Of a stretch of 34,048 nucleotides of DNA, positions 1-10,200 are shown one piece after another. How positions within the stretch are numbered: position 1 is the first letter of the stretch; the number at the start of each line of letters is the position of its first letter. The stretch is from contig JABDFX010000023.1 in NCBI GenBank assembly GCA_013286315.1, positions 1 through 34,048 on the forward strand, read 5' to 3'. The DNA is from Bacteroidota bacterium (GTDB lineage: Bacteria > Bacteroidota > Bacteroidia > Chitinophagales > Chitinophagaceae). The position numbers and the translations under genes were made by a program. The notes under the pieces were generated by a model, which saw only the letters and a list, made by a program, of their open reading frames with translations, had not been told where the DNA came from and did not search any database.

Positions 1-320
1 AGTAAAGCCTCGGTATCTTCCCAGGCATCTATAAAATAAATAGAAGGGGTTTGTTTCATCAGACTTTCGCGGTCAGTTGCCCACCAATTTTCAATGGATA
101 GCCTTACGATATGTTCTTCGCCTCTATCATCTATCGTATACTGCCGCATAGCTCCTTTTACAATGAAAGCCGTGTACTTGCACATGTCGCCTTCCTGTAA
201 AAAATATTGTCTCTTTCTGAATTTTTTTGATTGAAAAGCACTTTTAATCAACTCAATTTCAGCCTCATTGAGTGGTGTGGTTGTATAACTATTTAAGTAC
301 TTAATAAGGGCGTCGTGCAT
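1..320 (-). CDS. Crp/Fnr family transcriptional regulator (partial, C-terminus outside window)
   Basis: Reading the minus strand from the ATG at 320 gives about 106 residues running off the left edge. The visible part is a cyclic-nucleotide-binding (cupin-like) sensor domain of the Bacteroidota Crp/Fnr type: an N-terminal helix, then 'FLQEGDMCKYTAFIVKGAMR', then an 'RLSIENWWATDRESL' stretch that is characteristic of the family. The C-terminal winged-helix DNA-binding part would lie outside the window. It is divergent from the amidohydrolase gene at 481, and the 160 bp between them holds a Crp-like palindrome at 361-376, so it may control itself or its neighbour. Ligand and targets cannot be told from the sequence. 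Confidence 0.85.
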   Translation of the reverse strand, partial: MHDALIKYLNSYTTTPLNEAEIELIKSAFQSKKFRKRQYFLQEGDMCKYTAFIVKGAMRQYTIDDRGEEHIVRLSIENWWATDRESLMKQTPSIYFIDAWEDTEAL

Positions 321-360
321 TGGTCTAAAGGCTTCAACAAATATAGATTTTTTATGCGGT

Positions 361-376
361 TGTGACTTTTGTCACC
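361..376. promoter_or_regulatory. Crp/Fnr-like palindromic operator candidate
   Basis: The sequence TGTGACTTTTGTCACC contains perfect 5-base arms GTGAC/GTCAC around four Ts. It matches the classic Crp pattern TGTGA-N6-TCACA at all but the last base. It sits in the divergent spacer, about 40 bp upstream of the Crp/Fnr-like gene start (320) and about 105 bp upstream of the amidohydrolase start (481). Autoregulation is an inference; Bacteroidota Crp/Fnr proteins need not use the E. coli site. Confidence 0.4.
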
Positions 377-480
377 AGATTTCCGTACCAAAAATCATTG
401 GAATGCGCCCTCAGACGGAGAGAACTTTGGTTTAATAACTTTTAAAACGGAAAATTAATGTTAATTAAAAATAATGAACA

Positions 481-2283
481 ATGAAAAGCCTGATCAAATT
501 AATGACGGCAATTATGTTTATAGCCGTTGGTAAAGCCCAGTCTGATGACCATTATGTCGGTGCCGATCTGATTGTGTTTAATGCAAAAATTACCACTGGA
601 AGCCTCTCACAACCCGAAGCTTCGGCGTTGGCTGTAAAAAGAGGGAGGATTTATGCTGTGGGCACTGATGCCGAGATACTCAGTCTGAAAGATAACAACA
701 CCCGACTGATTGATGCAAGCCGCAGGCGATTGATACCCGGACTGAATGATGCGCATGTCCATGTGCTGAATGAAAGGAGTTATAATTATAATGTAAGGTG
801 GGACGGGGTACCCACGTTGCAGCGGGCATTGGAAATGCTGAGCGAACAAGCGAAACGAACCCCTGAAGGGCAATGGGTAAAAGTGATTGGTGGCTGGTCG
901 CCATACCAGTTTAAAGAAAACCGGTTCCCGACTTTGGAAGAGATCAGGAAGGCGGTCCCGGACAGACCTTTGATAGTACAGTACGCATATAACCGGGCTT
1001 ACTTAAATGAGTTGGCTATGAAAGCATTTGGTGTGGGAACCGAACGGTTTCCAGAAACGCCGGAAACTGAATTTGAAAAAGACAACGAAGGGCATTACTC
1101 CGGTATCATGTACAGCAATACATTCACGTTTGTTGGAATGGAAAACGTAACGCCTCAGGCGTCCTTCGATGAGCAGGTGAATTCACTTATTTATGTTATC
1201 AATGACCTGAATCGTTTTGGGATCACTATGGTTGTCGACGGAGGCAGCGTCAGTGGCTACCCTCAGGGACATACTCCATTAGAGATATTGGCCCGGGAAA
1301 ATCGTCTGAACATACGATTTCCCTTTATCGATCTCCAGTTCGGTGATGTGAGCAGCGCTACTTTGGTAGATGCAGAGATTACCGCTATAACAAAAAAGTT
1401 CCCCATAAGCCCGCGGGAAAATATTCATCCAACCATGGCGCATGGTCATGAGTATGAAGGTACCGGTGAATTGCTCAGGATGGCATTGCATGATCATGAA
1501 AATTTCGACAGACCGGCTATCATCATCAATAAGGATTCAATGCGTCAATATATCGAAGAGGACATCACCAAACTTGTGAAGAAAAGAATACCCTTTCGTA
1601 TGCATATCAGTTACAACGAAAATATCACGCCATTTCTGGATGCGTTGGAAAATGTAAATCGAAAGATACCCTTTGACGGACTGCGCTGGAGCATAGAACA
1701 TGCTGAAACTATAACTCCGGAAAATATAGAAAGGGTAAAAAAGCTCGGTGGCGGAATTGCTCTCGACGATAAAATGGCCTTACATGGCGATGGCTTTATA
1801 AAGACTTACGGCCGGGAAAAAGCATTGCAAACACCAGGATTGCGACGGCTAGTCGACAGCGGTATTCCTCTGTGTATGACGACGGACGGGTTCAGAGCCT
1901 CCTCATTCAATCCCTGGATAGGCATCAGCTGGATGATTACCGGTAAGTCCGTATCAGGCTCCGAAATACTGGCAAGAGACAACCGTTTGAGCCGGGACGA
2001 AGCGCTTAAATTATATACAACCGGACCCGCGTGGTTTGAGCAACAGGAATATGAAAATGGCAGGATCATTCCGGGCTACCTGGCAGATTTTGTATTGCTA
2101 AGTAAAGATTACTTTACCATACCTGACGACGAAATAAAAACCATCTCTTCCGTATTAACCATTGTCGATGGCAGAGTAGTTTTTGGCGCCCATGAGTACA
2201 ACAACCTGGCTCCGAAACTACCTGAGACGCTTCCTGTCTGGTCGTCTATAAAATATTTCGGTGGTTATTATGGTTCGAAATGA
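481..2283 (+). CDS. Secreted amidohydrolase family 3 protein (YtcJ-like)
   Basis: 600 residues. The first ~20 residues form a signal peptide ending near 'GKAQS', so the enzyme is probably periplasmic or lipid-free secreted. The amidohydrolase fold is shown by 'NDAHVHV' (metal-binding H92 and H94), 'WSIEHAETI' (a later metal His region), 'CMTTDGFRAS' (late Asp/Gly metal-loop region) and the closing beta-sandwich 'GYLADFVLLSKD ... VDGRVVF'. This arrangement is that of the metal-dependent amidohydrolases of the YtcJ/N-substituted formamide deformylase group, which cleave C-N bonds in amides. The substrate cannot be inferred. It is monocistronic or paired with the YceI-like gene 80 bp downstream. 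The ATG at 481 is supported by the signal peptide directly after it. Confidence 0.88.
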   Translation: MKSLIKLMTAIMFIAVGKAQSDDHYVGADLIVFNAKITTGSLSQPEASALAVKRGRIYAVGTDAEILSLKDNNTRLIDASRRRLIPGLNDAHVHVLNERSYNYNVRWDGVPTLQRALEMLSEQAKRTPEGQWVKVIGGWSPYQFKENRFPTLEEIRKAVPDRPLIVQYAYNRAYLNELAMKAFGVGTERFPETPETEFEKDNEGHYSGIMYSNTFTFVGMENVTPQASFDEQVNSLIYVINDLNRFGITMVVDGGSVSGYPQGHTPLEILARENRLNIRFPFIDLQFGDVSSATLVDAEITAITKKFPISPRENIHPTMAHGHEYEGTGELLRMALHDHENFDRPAIIINKDSMRQYIEEDITKLVKKRIPFRMHISYNENITPFLDALENVNRKIPFDGLRWSIEHAETITPENIERVKKLGGGIALDDKMALHGDGFIKTYGREKALQTPGLRRLVDSGIPLCMTTDGFRASSFNPWIGISWMITGKSVSGSEILARDNRLSRDEALKLYTTGPAWFEQQEYENGRIIPGYLADFVLLSKDYFTIPDDEIKTISSVLTIVDGRVVFGAHEYNNLAPKLPETLPVWSSIKYFGGYYGSK

Positions 2284-2364
2284 CAACTAAATCGCAGATA
2301 GTTAAATGCTGGATAAGCCATTTTTAAAAGTATTATATATCGGTAAACTTTTTAATTGCATATT

Positions 2365-2946
2365 ATGACAACAAAAATTAAAGGCACACTATTACTTGTT
2401 GCAGCTATTGCATTGGCTGCAACAAGTTTCGGGCAAAAGATGTGGACAACAGATAAGAATCATGCACAGCTTCATTTTTCTGCTGTTCATTTTGGTATTG
2501 CTCACATAGAAGGGGTATTCAGGGAATTCACAGTAACCATGACATCGGAAAAAGAAGATTTTTCGGATGCACAGATAGAAATGGCTGCCCAGGTAGCTTC
2601 TGTAAACACACAGGTGGAAATGCGGGACAACGACCTGAGGAGCAAGAATTGGTTTGATGCCGGACAGTTCCCGGTCATAACCTTCAAAAGCACTTCTTTT
2701 AAAAAGGTAGAAGGAAAGAACTACCAGCTTGGGGGAAACATCACTTTGCACGGGGTGACAATACCTGTTGTATTCAATGTTGTATTCAACGGGTGGGCTG
2801 TTACGATGACCAAAAAGAAAACAGCCGGATTCACGGTAACCGGGAAGCTGAAAAGAAGTGATTTTAATGTAGGAGGCACCCCCCCTGAAACGGGCGTCAG
2901 TGACGAAATAGAGGTATGGGCAAACGTTGAAATTGGTAAAAATTAA
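2365..2946 (+). CDS. YceI-like periplasmic lipocalin-fold protein
   Basis: 193 residues from the ATG at 2365. A longer reading with a TTG at 2356 is possible, but the signal peptide 'KGTLLLVAAIALAATSFGQ' fits the ATG. The mature protein follows the YceI pattern: 'WTTDKNHAQLHFSAVHFGIAHIEG' (first strand pair), 'VNTQVEMRDNDLRSKNWFDA' style mid-motif, 'FPVITFKSTSF', 'GNITLHGVTIPV', and a C-terminal 'GFTVTGKLKRSDFNVG'. YceI proteins are periplasmic beta-barrels that bind isoprenoid-type lipids; some are induced by base or osmotic stress. The length is normal for the family. The role here is unknown. Confidence 0.93.
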   Translation: MTTKIKGTLLLVAAIALAATSFGQKMWTTDKNHAQLHFSAVHFGIAHIEGVFREFTVTMTSEKEDFSDAQIEMAAQVASVNTQVEMRDNDLRSKNWFDAGQFPVITFKSTSFKKVEGKNYQLGGNITLHGVTIPVVFNVVFNGWAVTMTKKKTAGFTVTGKLKRSDFNVGGTPPETGVSDEIEVWANVEIGKN

Positions 2947-3279
2947 ACCACTAACTCATGGAGCGTCTGGCTTCAAAATTAGCTCAGACCAGGTCGAAAA
3001 ATAGAACTTAAATAACATTGATCTCCACTAATTTCTTTTCCCAAACAACAACGACTAAATGGTTGCCTTACCGGCAATATTTATTTTTATTCATTCATTC
3101 TTATTGAAAGTAATATTTAATTTTTCCAGTGTGGAATTATTTTCTCAGATTACGTTCAACTAAAAGAAAAAATTCCTTTCATACTGATTTATTGTGCAGG
3201 CTTGTATTTTGCTAGTTATAAGGCTTATGGCATAGATATAGTCAGGAATATCATTTATTGAATCAATTCAAGGTTATTA
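2947..3279. other. Gene-free spacer between the YceI-like and PAP2 genes
   Basis: 333 bp of AT-rich sequence with no convincing open frame. It starts with an imperfect hairpin near 2965-2990 (GTCTG and CAGAC arms) with no T-run after it, so it is a weak terminator candidate at best. At 3258-3271 there is a perfect inverted repeat, TTGAAT-CA-ATTCAA, ending 8 bp before the PAP2 start codon, which could be an operator or chance. Confidence 0.5.
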
Positions 3280-4269
3280 ATGAGTAAACAAAGCCGGTTA
3301 TTATTATTTCTTCTTTTACTGATTCCTTCGTTGTTAATGGCTCAACAAAAAGACACGCTGATTAAAAAACTTGACAGCCTGACCAAGAAAACCGATAGTG
3401 TTGGCGCCAAACAAAAAAATGTTATTGCTCCGCAAGCGTATAATGAAATCACTAAAATTACACCAAAGGTGTATGTTACCCTACTGATTAGTGACATAAA
3501 GCAACAGTGGACTGCTCCATTCAGGGCTACCGGTAGCGACTGGTTAAAAATAGGAGGTTTTGCGGTCGTGACTACAGCTGTTGCACTGTTTGCAGACAAA
3601 CCTATAAACAAATTTGCCGTGAAAATCCGAGGTGAAAGCAATACGGCGGTTTCAGTGAGTACCTATGTAACCAATTTCGGAGGCGCATACGAAGCATATA
3701 CCCTGGCCGGCTTTCTTGCCTATGGCTATATTTTCAAAAAGGAAAAAACAAAAACCACCACATGGCTTGCAACGCAGGCATATCTATCTGCGGCGTTGAT
3801 AGAGACCTCACTTAAGTATTTGACAGGCCGGCAACGCCCTTCTTATTACGATCCCGTTACCCATCAGAATAACAATATATTTCATGGTCCTTTTTATCAA
3901 TTTAAAACAGATAAAAACGGAACCAAGCCTCCGACAGATTCCTATACCTCGTTTCCGTCGGGTCATACTACAGTGGCTTTCGCGGCGGCAACCGTTTTTG
4001 CCATGGAATATAAGGACACCAAATGGGCACCTATACTTGCGTACTCAGTGTCTTCACTGATTGGTCTGAGCAGAATCATGCAAAATGCGCACTGGGCCTC
4101 AGACGTGATTGTGGGAGCAGCTCTTGGCTTCTTATGCGGAAGACAGGTAGTTAATAACTATCACCGGTACGCGAAATTGCAAAATGAAAAAAAGAAAAAT
4201 TCGCTTAGCTTCAGTTTACATTATATGGATGGCGTAATAATGCCGGGGATCGTTTATACGTTCAGGTAG
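3280..4269 (+). CDS. PAP2-superfamily membrane phosphatase
   Basis: 329 residues with an N-terminal signal sequence ('LLLFLLLLIPSLLMAQQ'). All three PAP2 phosphatase motifs are present and intact: K179-x6-R186-P187 ('KYLTGRQRP'), P226-S227-G228-H229 ('PSGHTT'), and S264-R265-x5-H271-x3-D275 ('SRIMQNAHWASD'). H229 and H271 are the expected catalytic histidines. Hydrophobic segments around 85-105, 135-150, 165-180, 225-240 and 270-290 fit a multi-pass inner-membrane enzyme acting on lipid phosphates such as phosphatidic acid, undecaprenyl pyrophosphate or lipid A. The extra ~80 residue N-terminal part is common in Bacteroidota members. It converges on the DUF3943 gene with only 8 bp between the stops. 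Confidence 0.92.
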   Translation: MSKQSRLLLFLLLLIPSLLMAQQKDTLIKKLDSLTKKTDSVGAKQKNVIAPQAYNEITKITPKVYVTLLISDIKQQWTAPFRATGSDWLKIGGFAVVTTAVALFADKPINKFAVKIRGESNTAVSVSTYVTNFGGAYEAYTLAGFLAYGYIFKKEKTKTTTWLATQAYLSAALIETSLKYLTGRQRPSYYDPVTHQNNNIFHGPFYQFKTDKNGTKPPTDSYTSFPSGHTTVAFAAATVFAMEYKDTKWAPILAYSVSSLIGLSRIMQNAHWASDVIVGAALGFLCGRQVVNNYHRYAKLQNEKKKNSLSFSLHYMDGVIMPGIVYTFR

Positions 4270-4277
4270 TTGCCATT

Positions 4278-5879
4278 TTAATTATAATGCCCCTTCCGCT
4301 GTGGGTCCTCCCAATAAAACATCAGAAATATTCTCTGTTCTGAGTGTACAAATCGTTCTGTTGCAAAACTGCGTTGGGAATGGTTATTAAAATACACGTC
4401 ATGTTCCATTCCGAAACTGAGATCCCTGAACAGATGTACCGTTATCCTGGGTTTTATCATCTGAATTACATTCGTACCGAGTGTCCCAACACGCTTCTCG
4501 TCATTGCCGGTATTGTCAAACGCGTGCATCAGATACCAATAATACCAGAAACTGAGGGTCGCGTATTTTCCAACATTGACACCTGTTTCGATTTTACCCT
4601 GTAATCCATAAGCAAAACGATAGTCACGGTACTGTGCAGTGTCAGACACAGGGCCGACGCTCGCGCCCCCGAAAGGCGCAACTGCCAGGTGAATATTTGT
4701 ATATAGATTGGTTTTCTTGCTCAACGGTATTTTCGTAAGCAATCCACCACCAAAAGATGTGGTTGCCAATTCAAATATTTTCGTGTCGAAGTAATCATAA
4801 TAGTGGAACAGACCGTAAAGCATCTCAATTTTACCCACTGTTGCATTCTTGGCAAATAAATTCCCGTAGCCGGTTACATTATCAACTATTTTTCTTCCCT
4901 CGCCAAAATTAAATTCAGTGCGAAACCTGAAAACATCAAAAGGCTTTCTTGGACGCACCTCAAATGGATTACCGTAATCAAGTTGCAGATTCATCATGTA
5001 CACATTTTGCCCTGAGAAAAGTTTTAAACTCTGGTTATTTACGGAATGAATGCCGGCGTAAAATGTAATATTAAGAGGTTCCGTTTGATAAACTTCTTTA
5101 TTGGTTCTCCTGAAAGATTTTCCCTGAAAAAGACGGTTTACACCTCTTACCGGATCTACCAGTCCGGCAAAGATTTCCCGAAAGACTCTTTCTGCACCTA
5201 TTGAACGGTCATCGAGGATATTTGAGCTTAGCCGGTACATGATTTCGCCCAAAGCGATTCCGTCGAAAGTTGTATTTATCAGGTCTTCGCGTTCCGGCTT
5301 ACCATTTTCGCCAAATATTTTCCACATATAACTTCCGGCAAGCACATAGGGGGCTGACTGCCAGTAGTTATACCCGTTAGAACGCGCCGTATTGAAGTAA
5401 AAACAACCTGTCATGGGATGTGAGAGAAAATTGTTGCCAAACCTGTCCTGATCCCATTCCCATCCACTTCCCCATGGAAAGCCGGCCGATGTGGTTCGCT
5501 TCCAGGTGCTAAAATCGACTTTTGCAAATTGGAGGTTGAATACGGTTCTATCCACTATGTTCAGGATTGCATTCAACGCAACGACCTGCAGGGCAGGTTT
5601 CCACCACGGAAGTTTTTTATTGTATTCAGGATCGTCGTCAAGAAGATCATTGTATCGGTTTTTTTTTGTTGAGTCGATATGATGCGATTTTTTGGGCAAA
5701 TTCCCTGCAACTGCAGAGTCGGAATAGAGGAGAATCTGACGTTTTCTGATGTCCTTTAATTGTTGTTCAATATTGCCTTTGGACGGAACTATGGTATCCG
5801 CATCGGGGTGAATCTGGGCGAAGAGGCGGGTTGAAAAAAAGGTGAGTGCCAGAAAAAAGATGATGGTTGTTGTTTTCAT
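4278..5879 (-). CDS. DUF3943 outer-membrane-associated protein
   Basis: 533 residues, starting with a clear signal peptide ('TTTIIFFLALTFFSTRLFAQ'). The middle holds the DUF3943 block: a 'PWWKPALQVVALNAILNIVD' start, then 'FPWGSGWEWDQDRFGNNFLS', then 'HPMTGCFYFNTARSNGYNYW', and the 'GALGEI'-like stretch 'FDGIALGEIMYRLSS'. The last ~250 residues have alternating aromatic/polar strands like an outer-membrane beta-barrel. The function of DUF3943 is not known; members are surface or outer-membrane proteins of Gram-negative bacteria. It is transcribed alone, convergent with the PAP2 gene. Confidence 0.85.
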   Translation of the reverse strand: MKTTTIIFFLALTFFSTRLFAQIHPDADTIVPSKGNIEQQLKDIRKRQILLYSDSAVAGNLPKKSHHIDSTKKNRYNDLLDDDPEYNKKLPWWKPALQVVALNAILNIVDRTVFNLQFAKVDFSTWKRTTSAGFPWGSGWEWDQDRFGNNFLSHPMTGCFYFNTARSNGYNYWQSAPYVLAGSYMWKIFGENGKPEREDLINTTFDGIALGEIMYRLSSNILDDRSIGAERVFREIFAGLVDPVRGVNRLFQGKSFRRTNKEVYQTEPLNITFYAGIHSVNNQSLKLFSGQNVYMMNLQLDYGNPFEVRPRKPFDVFRFRTEFNFGEGRKIVDNVTGYGNLFAKNATVGKIEMLYGLFHYYDYFDTKIFELATTSFGGGLLTKIPLSKKTNLYTNIHLAVAPFGGASVGPVSDTAQYRDYRFAYGLQGKIETGVNVGKYATLSFWYYWYLMHAFDNTGNDEKRVGTLGTNVIQMIKPRITVHLFRDLSFGMEHDVYFNNHSQRSFATERFVHSEQRIFLMFYWEDPQRKGHYN

Positions 5880-6306
5880 TTAATTCGGGTTCGGTTATAG
5901 AAACTTTTTACTATAACAGAATCAAAACGCAGGCCACCACTATAATATAAGGAAAAAGAGAATTATGGGGAGAATCTGTAACTAATGATAGTAAAAAACA
6001 CGATATTTTAATATGAAGACAGCTTTATTTGTGCCAATTCGTAAGTCTTCAACGTACAAATCTTTAACGAAGACCGATATGCGAATAAAAGGAAAGTACT
6101 CCCTCACGTTTCGATGATGGAAAGCCCACGCTAAAAGAGTTAATGCCTGGTGTTACGCTGGAATCTTTTCTTTTAGTTAATGGTGACTCATGACCATTCC
6201 TTCCATTGGCGTCGTTACGTGTCAAAAATGTATTCGCCATTAATAAGGTCGACACCACCGATAAAAACCTAGGCCGTGCTGTTTCGGAATATATGGGTCT
6301 TCATCT
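5880..6306. other. Gene-free spacer between DUF3943 and AraC genes
   Basis: 427 bp. Just upstream of the DUF3943 start there is a perfect 7-base inverted repeat, GTTATAG (5894-5900) and CTATAAC (5911-5917), a possible operator for that gene. From about 6060 to 6260 codon-like stretches occur in several frames on both strands, each broken after about 30 to 60 codons; this may be a decayed gene remnant, but I could not recognise a family. Confidence 0.4.
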
Positions 6307-7167
6307 TCATGAATGCTTACTTCGGTAATGATTGGCTGTTTGACCAAACTTCTTTTTAAAGGTTTTATTTAGATGGCTTTCATCTGAAAAGCCAAGCTCA
6401 GATGCTATTTCTGAAATTGTTAAATCGCTGTATACAAGACGGGTTTTTATTAATTCGAGTTTATAATTAATGATAAAATCTTTTATATTAATACCTGTCT
6501 GTTTTTTGAAATAAAGGCTGATGTAATCCTTGGTTTTGTGAAAATGAGCAGCGATTTTTTCCACCTTAATTAAGTCGTTATAGTAAACATTTTGCTGTAA
6601 ATAGTTAATAATTTCATGAATCATTTGTTGGGTACGCGCTCTCTTTAATGGATAGACGATTTGGTGGCGAATTGATCTCGTTATTAAATCAAGCAGTAAG
6701 AAAACGATATTTTGGACCAAATTATCCTGTTCTTTCAGGGGGTCTTGTTTTTCGGAAATTAAGCGTTCTATTAAAATCCTGGCGAATTCCTTATCCATTT
6801 CTCCGGTAATTACATCCCCTTTCAGACGTTCCTGATTGTGGAAAATATATTCCAGCTTTTCAAAAAGGTCAGAACCTGTTGTAAACCGTTGTTCTTTATT
6901 ACTTCTTTGCAGGAAGAAATTCTTCGTAAAATCGACGATGAAAAAGGCTGTTGCATTGAGTGGCCTGAATGTATGTATATCCTCCGGAGTTAGAAGAAAT
7001 AAATTCCCTCTTTCATATTTATAATTATTGGAATTAATAAGATGTATTCCGGATCCCTTCAGGACATATATTAATTCAAAATAATGATGGCGGTGCGGTG
7101 GAGAGGGATCAAATGTCAGTTCTTTTATAGTCGTTGTAAAATCCTGGTAAATCAGGGAGGCCCGCAT
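6307..7167 (-). CDS. AraC family transcriptional regulator
   Basis: 286 residues. The N-terminal ~120 residues form a cupin sensor ('PSPPHRHHYFELIYVLKGSG', then 'LLTPEDIHTF'), and residues ~190-285 form the double helix-turn-helix of the AraC/XylS family: 'VEKIAAHFHKTKDYISLYFK' followed by 'TISEIASELGFSDESHLNKT' and 'FKKKFGQTANHYR'. The first helix-turn-helix contacts DNA together with the second. The gene is divergent from the CzcA-TolC fusion at 7288, with 120 bp between the starts, so it is the likely local regulator of the metal-efflux genes. The effector is unknown; the His-rich 'HRHH' is normal for the cupin and not by itself evidence of metal sensing. Confidence 0.92.
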   Translation of the reverse strand: MRASLIYQDFTTTIKELTFDPSPPHRHHYFELIYVLKGSGIHLINSNNYKYERGNLFLLTPEDIHTFRPLNATAFFIVDFTKNFFLQRSNKEQRFTTGSDLFEKLEYIFHNQERLKGDVITGEMDKEFARILIERLISEKQDPLKEQDNLVQNIVFLLLDLITRSIRHQIVYPLKRARTQQMIHEIINYLQQNVYYNDLIKVEKIAAHFHKTKDYISLYFKKQTGINIKDFIINYKLELIKTRLVYSDLTISEIASELGFSDESHLNKTFKKKFGQTANHYRSKHS

Positions 7168-7229
7168 ATAAGAAATTTACTCTAAAATATCGTTTTTTTA
7201 CCTGCTCCACCAATATAATCTCCGTTAAG

Positions 7230-7239
7230 TTTGTACAAA
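7230..7239. promoter_or_regulatory. Palindrome in the divergent araC/czcA spacer
   Basis: TTTGTACAAA is a perfect 10-base palindrome about 50 bp upstream of the efflux fusion start and 63 bp upstream of the AraC gene start. It could be an operator or part of the promoter. AraC proteins usually bind direct repeats, so a link to this regulator is weak. Confidence 0.25.
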
Positions 7240-7287
7240 TGATTGAAAACAAACTTCTAATAACTATTCGCGACGATAAGTCATAGT

Positions 7288-10200
7288 ATGCTAAACAAGA
7301 TAATTGAGTTTTCAATTAAGAATAAGCTCATCATTGGACTGTTTATATTATTTCTCGTGAGCTACGGTATTTATGAAGTAACCAGGTTGCCAATTGACGC
7401 CGTTCCGGATATTACTAATAACCAGGTACAGGTAATTACTATTTCACCCTCTTTGGGTGCGCCGGACGTAGAGCGACTTATAACCTTTCCAATAGAACAG
7501 GTAAATAGTAATATCCCCGGCTTAAAGCAAATCAGGAGCTTTTCAAGGTACGGGTTATCAGTTGTAACGATCGTATTTGATGACGCCGTCGATGTCTATT
7601 GGGCAAGACAACAAGTTACCGAACGGTTGCAACAGGTGCAAACCCAATTGCCACTGCAATTTGGTAAACCTGAAATGGCGCCGGTTACTACTGGTTTGGG
7701 AGAAATATATCAATATGTGGTTCGGCCCAAAAAAGGATTCGAAGATAAATATGATGCGATGCAACTCCGTACCATCCAGGATTGGATCGTACGCAGGCAA
7801 CTTTTGGGAACGCCTGGCGTGGCAGATGTAGCGAGTTATGGCGGCTTATTAAAACAATATGAAATTGCTGTCAACCCCTCCAAATTAAATGCTAACCACC
7901 TTTCGATTAACGACGTATTCACGGCGCTGGAAAAAAATAACCAAAATACAGGAGGTGCCTATATTGAAAAAGGACCTACGCTACTTTTCATAAGAACAGA
8001 AGGATTGGTGACAAACCAAAAAGATTTGGGCAATATCGTGGTCAGGATGACAGATGGAAATGTCCCTGTCCGCATTCGGGACGTAGCAGATATCGGACTA
8101 GGGTATGCTACCCGCTATGGTGCGATGACCTACAATGATCAGGGAGAAGTGGCGGGTGCAGTGGTGATGATGTTAAAAGGAGAAAATTCTTCTGCAGTTA
8201 TTAAAAGGGTAAAAGAAAAAATTGCACAAATTCAGAAAACATTGCCAGAAGGTGTTATTGTAGAACCTTTTCTTGACAGGACAAAAATGGTTAATAATGC
8301 TATTTCTACGGTGAAGAAAAACCTGATAGAGGGCGCATTGATAGTCGTATTCGTACTAATATTGTTTTTAGGCAATCTACGTACAGGGCTACTCGTCGCT
8401 TCCGTCATTCCCTTATCAATGCTATTCGCTATTATACTCATGAATACTTTTGGGGTAAGTGGCAACCTGATGAGCCTGGGCGCAATTGATTTTGGATTAA
8501 TTGTGGATGGGGCAGTTATTATAGTTGAAGCCGTGATACATAAATTATCTGCTTCCGTGAATTCTGAAATCCTGGCAATAATTAGTCAGGGTGAAATGGA
8601 CAGTGAAGTACAGGAAAGTGCCTCACGAATGATGAACGTGGCCGTATTTGGTCAAATCATTATTCTAATCGTATATCTGCCCATATTCTCTTTGCAGGGT
8701 ATCGAAGGTAAAATGTTCCGGCCAATGGCTCAAACCGTGACTTTTGCTTTAATCGGCGCCTTTGTTCTTTCTGTCACTTATGTTCCCATGATGGCATCCC
8801 TTGTGATCAGTAAAAAGATTTCACCAGGGAAAAATATCAGCGAACAGATCATGGCCTCCCTGTGGAAAATATATCAAGGTTCGCTGCAAACTATATTCCG
8901 GTACACAAAAGCAGTTATTGCTTTATCTGTTATCCTGTTTGCAATAAGCATTTTTGTCCTGACAAGATTAGGAGGTGAATTTATACCCAAGCTGGAAGAA
9001 GGGGATTTTGCAACGGAAACCCGTGTACTCACCGGGAGTAATCTGCATACTTCTGTCAACACTTTGTTTAAAGCTGCCCATATTTTAAGACAAAACTTTC
9101 CGGAAGTTGAAAAGATAGTTGGGAAGAACGGCAGCAGTGAAATCCCTACCGATCCTATGCCTGTTGATGCCAGTGATATGATGATCATTCTGAAAGACAA
9201 GAGCCAGTGGACAAGCGCCAAAACTTTTGATGAACTCGCCGATAAAATGAACAGGGCCTTGCAGGACATACCAGGTGTCACTTTCGGGTTTCAATATCCT
9301 GTTCAAATGCGCTTCAACGAACTGATCAGCGGGGCAAGACAGGATGTGGTATGCAAAATTTTTGGAGAAGATCTGGATTCACTTGCTATGTATGCAAACA
9401 TGCTTGGTAGCATTGCCGGAAAAGTGAATGGCGCTTCAGATATTTATATAGAAAAAGTTACAGGCATGCCGCAGATCGTAGTAAGCTATAACCGCGATGC
9501 CATTGCGCAATATGGTTTGAATATCGAAGATATAAACTGGTCCGTTAACACGGCATTTGCAGGTCAGCGTGCGGGGCTGGTATTCGAAAACGAGCGAAGA
9601 TTTGACCTCGTTGTAAGGTTGGAATCTAGCCAGCGAAAAGATGTGAGTGACGTACAAAACCTGCTAATTCCCACACCAAATGGAACGCAGATACCATTAT
9701 CACAGGTGGCTGATGTGCAGCTTACAGAAGGCCCAAATCAAATACAGCGGGAAGACGCTAAAAGAAGAATTATTGTAGGATTTAATATTCGTGGGAGGGA
9801 TGTAAAAAGTGTAGTAAACGAATTACAGGCAAAAATACAAACACAATTAAAATTTGCGCCAGGGTATTTTATTGCTTACGGAGGCGCATTTGAAAACCTT
9901 GAAGCCGCACAAAAAAGATTAAACATAGCCGTTCCGGTTTCTCTTCTGTTAATTTTTTTAATGCTGTATTTTGCTTTTAAGAGTGTAAAACAAGGCTTAC
10001 TTATTTACTCTGCAATACCGCTTTCAGCTATTGGTGGTATTATGGCATTGGCCATCCGTGGGATGCCCTTCAGCATTTCAGCAGGAGTGGGCTTTATTGC
10101 TTTATTTGGCGTGGCTGTATTAAACGGTATTGTACTGCTTTCTGAATTTAACAGGTTGAGAGGGGATGGGATGGAGGATGCAAAACAGGCTGCATTGGAA

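Noticed and set aside
6064-6258. 64-codon minus-strand frame
   Set aside because: No family resemblance; short frames on both strands suggest noncoding or decayed DNA. Kept only as a note in the spacer entry.
8874-9281. 135-codon minus-strand frame
   Set aside because: Antisense to the well-supported CzcA domain.
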